DNA from: an uncultured Collinsella sp.
Lineage (GTDB): Bacteria > Actinomycetota > Coriobacteriia > Coriobacteriales > Coriobacteriaceae
Assembly (NCBI GenBank): GCA_900544865.1
Contig: UQXA01000031.1
Coordinates: 1-26,904 of the forward strand
Length of the DNA: 26,904 bases
Direction of reading: 5' to 3'
The notes beneath the pieces were generated by a model. The model had not been told where the DNA came from. It was given only the letters and a program-made list of their open reading frames with translations, and did no database searches. Below, piece after piece: positions 26,060 to 26,904 of the stretch. Each line of letters begins with the position of its first letter. Position 1 is the first letter of the stretch. Position numbers and translations under genes: made by a program.

Positions 26060-26861
26060 GTGCGTGCGTTTGCTCGACAAATGATAGAGCGTATGAAGGC
26101 GGTGGCGGCAGCAGGTGCCGTTGCCGCCTTTTGGCTTGCCGTGTGGGTCTTTGCAGCGGCACTGGTGGCGCAGCCGTTGATTTTGCCGGGGCCAGGTACT
26201 GTTGCGGTGGCGTTGCTGCGGCTAGTATGCGATGCCGGCACGTGGGCGATTCTGGTGGGCTCAGGCGCGCGAATCTTGGGTGGGCTGGCGCTTGCCGCGG
26301 CGTGTGGCGGCGTGATGGCGGGAGCCTCGGTGCGGTCGCTGACGTTTGCCCGCTTGGTGGCCCCGGCGCTTTCGTTTGTTAAGGCGACGCCGGTTGCCTG
26401 CATAGTGGTCTTGCTGCTCATTTGGTTGGGGTCGGCGCGCGTGAGCATTGTGGCGGTCTTTTTGATGGCGCTGCCGGGCGTGTATTTTTCGCTGGTCGAG
26501 GGTTTGACGCAAGCGGATAAACCGCTGAAGCAGATGTTCCGCCTGCATGGCGTGCGGGGCTGGCGACTGTTTTGCGCCCACACCTGGCGCGAAGTCCTGC
26601 CGTTTGTGCTTTCGTGCGCCCGCGCCGTGATTGGCATGAGCTGGAAGGCCGGCGTGGCGGCGGAGCTGATCGGCATGGCGGTGGGCACCGTGGGTGAGCG
26701 CATCTATCAGGCAAAGCTTTTGATTGAGACGGCTGATCTGCTGGCGTGGACCGTGCTGGTCGTTGCCGCCTCGTGGGCGTGTGAGCGCGTGCTGGTGTGG
26801 CTGCTGCGGGTTTCGGGACCCGTGGCGTGGCGCGCGGCCGTGCGGGCACATGGGCATGGAC
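26060..26861 (+). CDS. ABC transporter permease, SsuC/TauC type, partial at contig end
   Basis: The GTG start at 26060 has GGAG six bases upstream, and the frame stays open to the end of the real sequence at 26861 (267 codons). It is an integral membrane protein with about six helices. The EAA-loop region (HGVRGWRLFCAHTWREVLPFVLSC) and the following AGVAAELIGMAVG match NitT/TauT-class permeases. That class is usually 250-270 residues, so only the last few residues are missing. It pairs with the lipoprotein just upstream; the ATPase gene is expected beyond the contig. The frame happens to run into the adapter, which is not biological. Confidence 0.88.
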
Positions 26862-26904
26862 CTGTCTCTTATACACATCTCCGAGCCCACGAGACTCCTG
26901 AGCA
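26862..26904. other. Nextera transposase adapter and index (artefact)
   Basis: CTGTCTCTTATACACATCT at 26862-26880 is the transposase mosaic end. CCGAGCCCACGAGAC at 26881-26895 is the Nextera read-2 adapter. TCCTGAGC at 26896-26903 matches Illumina index N704, and the last A fits the next adapter base. These 43 bases are not genomic. Confidence 0.98.

Noticed and set aside
26261..26890. Minus-strand protein starting MGSEMCIRDR
   Set aside because: It starts inside adapter sequence and is antisense to the permease.

Overview
The window looks like a contig end from a high-GC human-gut Coriobacteriia genome, most likely Collinsella. That is inferred from GC-rich codon use, strong GGAGG-type ribosome binding sites, the protein families present and a chromosome full of intergenic palindromic repeats; no database search was possible. 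The true genomic sequence ends at 26861. The last 43 bases are Nextera sequencing adapter.

Layout. 1-375: no convincing gene. 376-1083: unrecognised protein. 1120-2818: an AbiEi-like/DUF559-like putative nuclease gene sandwiched between two four-unit arrays of 57-bp palindromes. 2970-4340: metal-dependent amidohydrolase with its terminator. 4448-4921 (minus): small two-helix membrane protein with a zinc ribbon. 5068-8184 (minus): copper module copA-copZ-csoR, with a CsoR-type operator in the copA promoter. 8337-8794: a six-unit palindrome array. 8837-12053 (minus): a membrane Ser/Thr kinase with a DUF6273-like outer domain, preceded by an FHA-domain gene whose FHA domain is broken by a frameshift. 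12233-12370: a two-unit palindrome array. 12642-14891: DEAD-box RNA helicase with a long RGG tail and a strong terminator. 15512-16273: flavodoxin/ferredoxin fusion. 16617-21104: alpha-glucoside PTS operon (EIIA, LicT/BglG antiterminator, EIICB, GH4 6-phospho-alpha-glucosidase) behind a probable attenuator. 21361-26861: redox operon with a NuoF/GltD-like flavoprotein, an [FeFe] hydrogenase, and the start of an SsuA/NMT1-type ABC transporter (lipoprotein plus permease).

The most unusual signal is the palindrome family. Sixteen copies were found in four intergenic arrays. Every copy is exactly 57 bp long and starts 80 (rarely 81) bp after the previous one. The 15-bp arms vary mainly at one dinucleotide, which is CG, CA or TG in 29 of 32 arms. 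The arrays hug both ends of the putative nuclease gene within about 10-30 bp. They are neither CRISPR nor ordinary REP pairs as far as can be seen by eye.

Functionally, the window combines copper homeostasis, a phospho-signalling pair (kinase plus FHA protein), RNA remodelling, alpha-glucoside uptake and hydrolysis, and hydrogen-linked redox balancing, as expected for a fermentative gut anaerobe.
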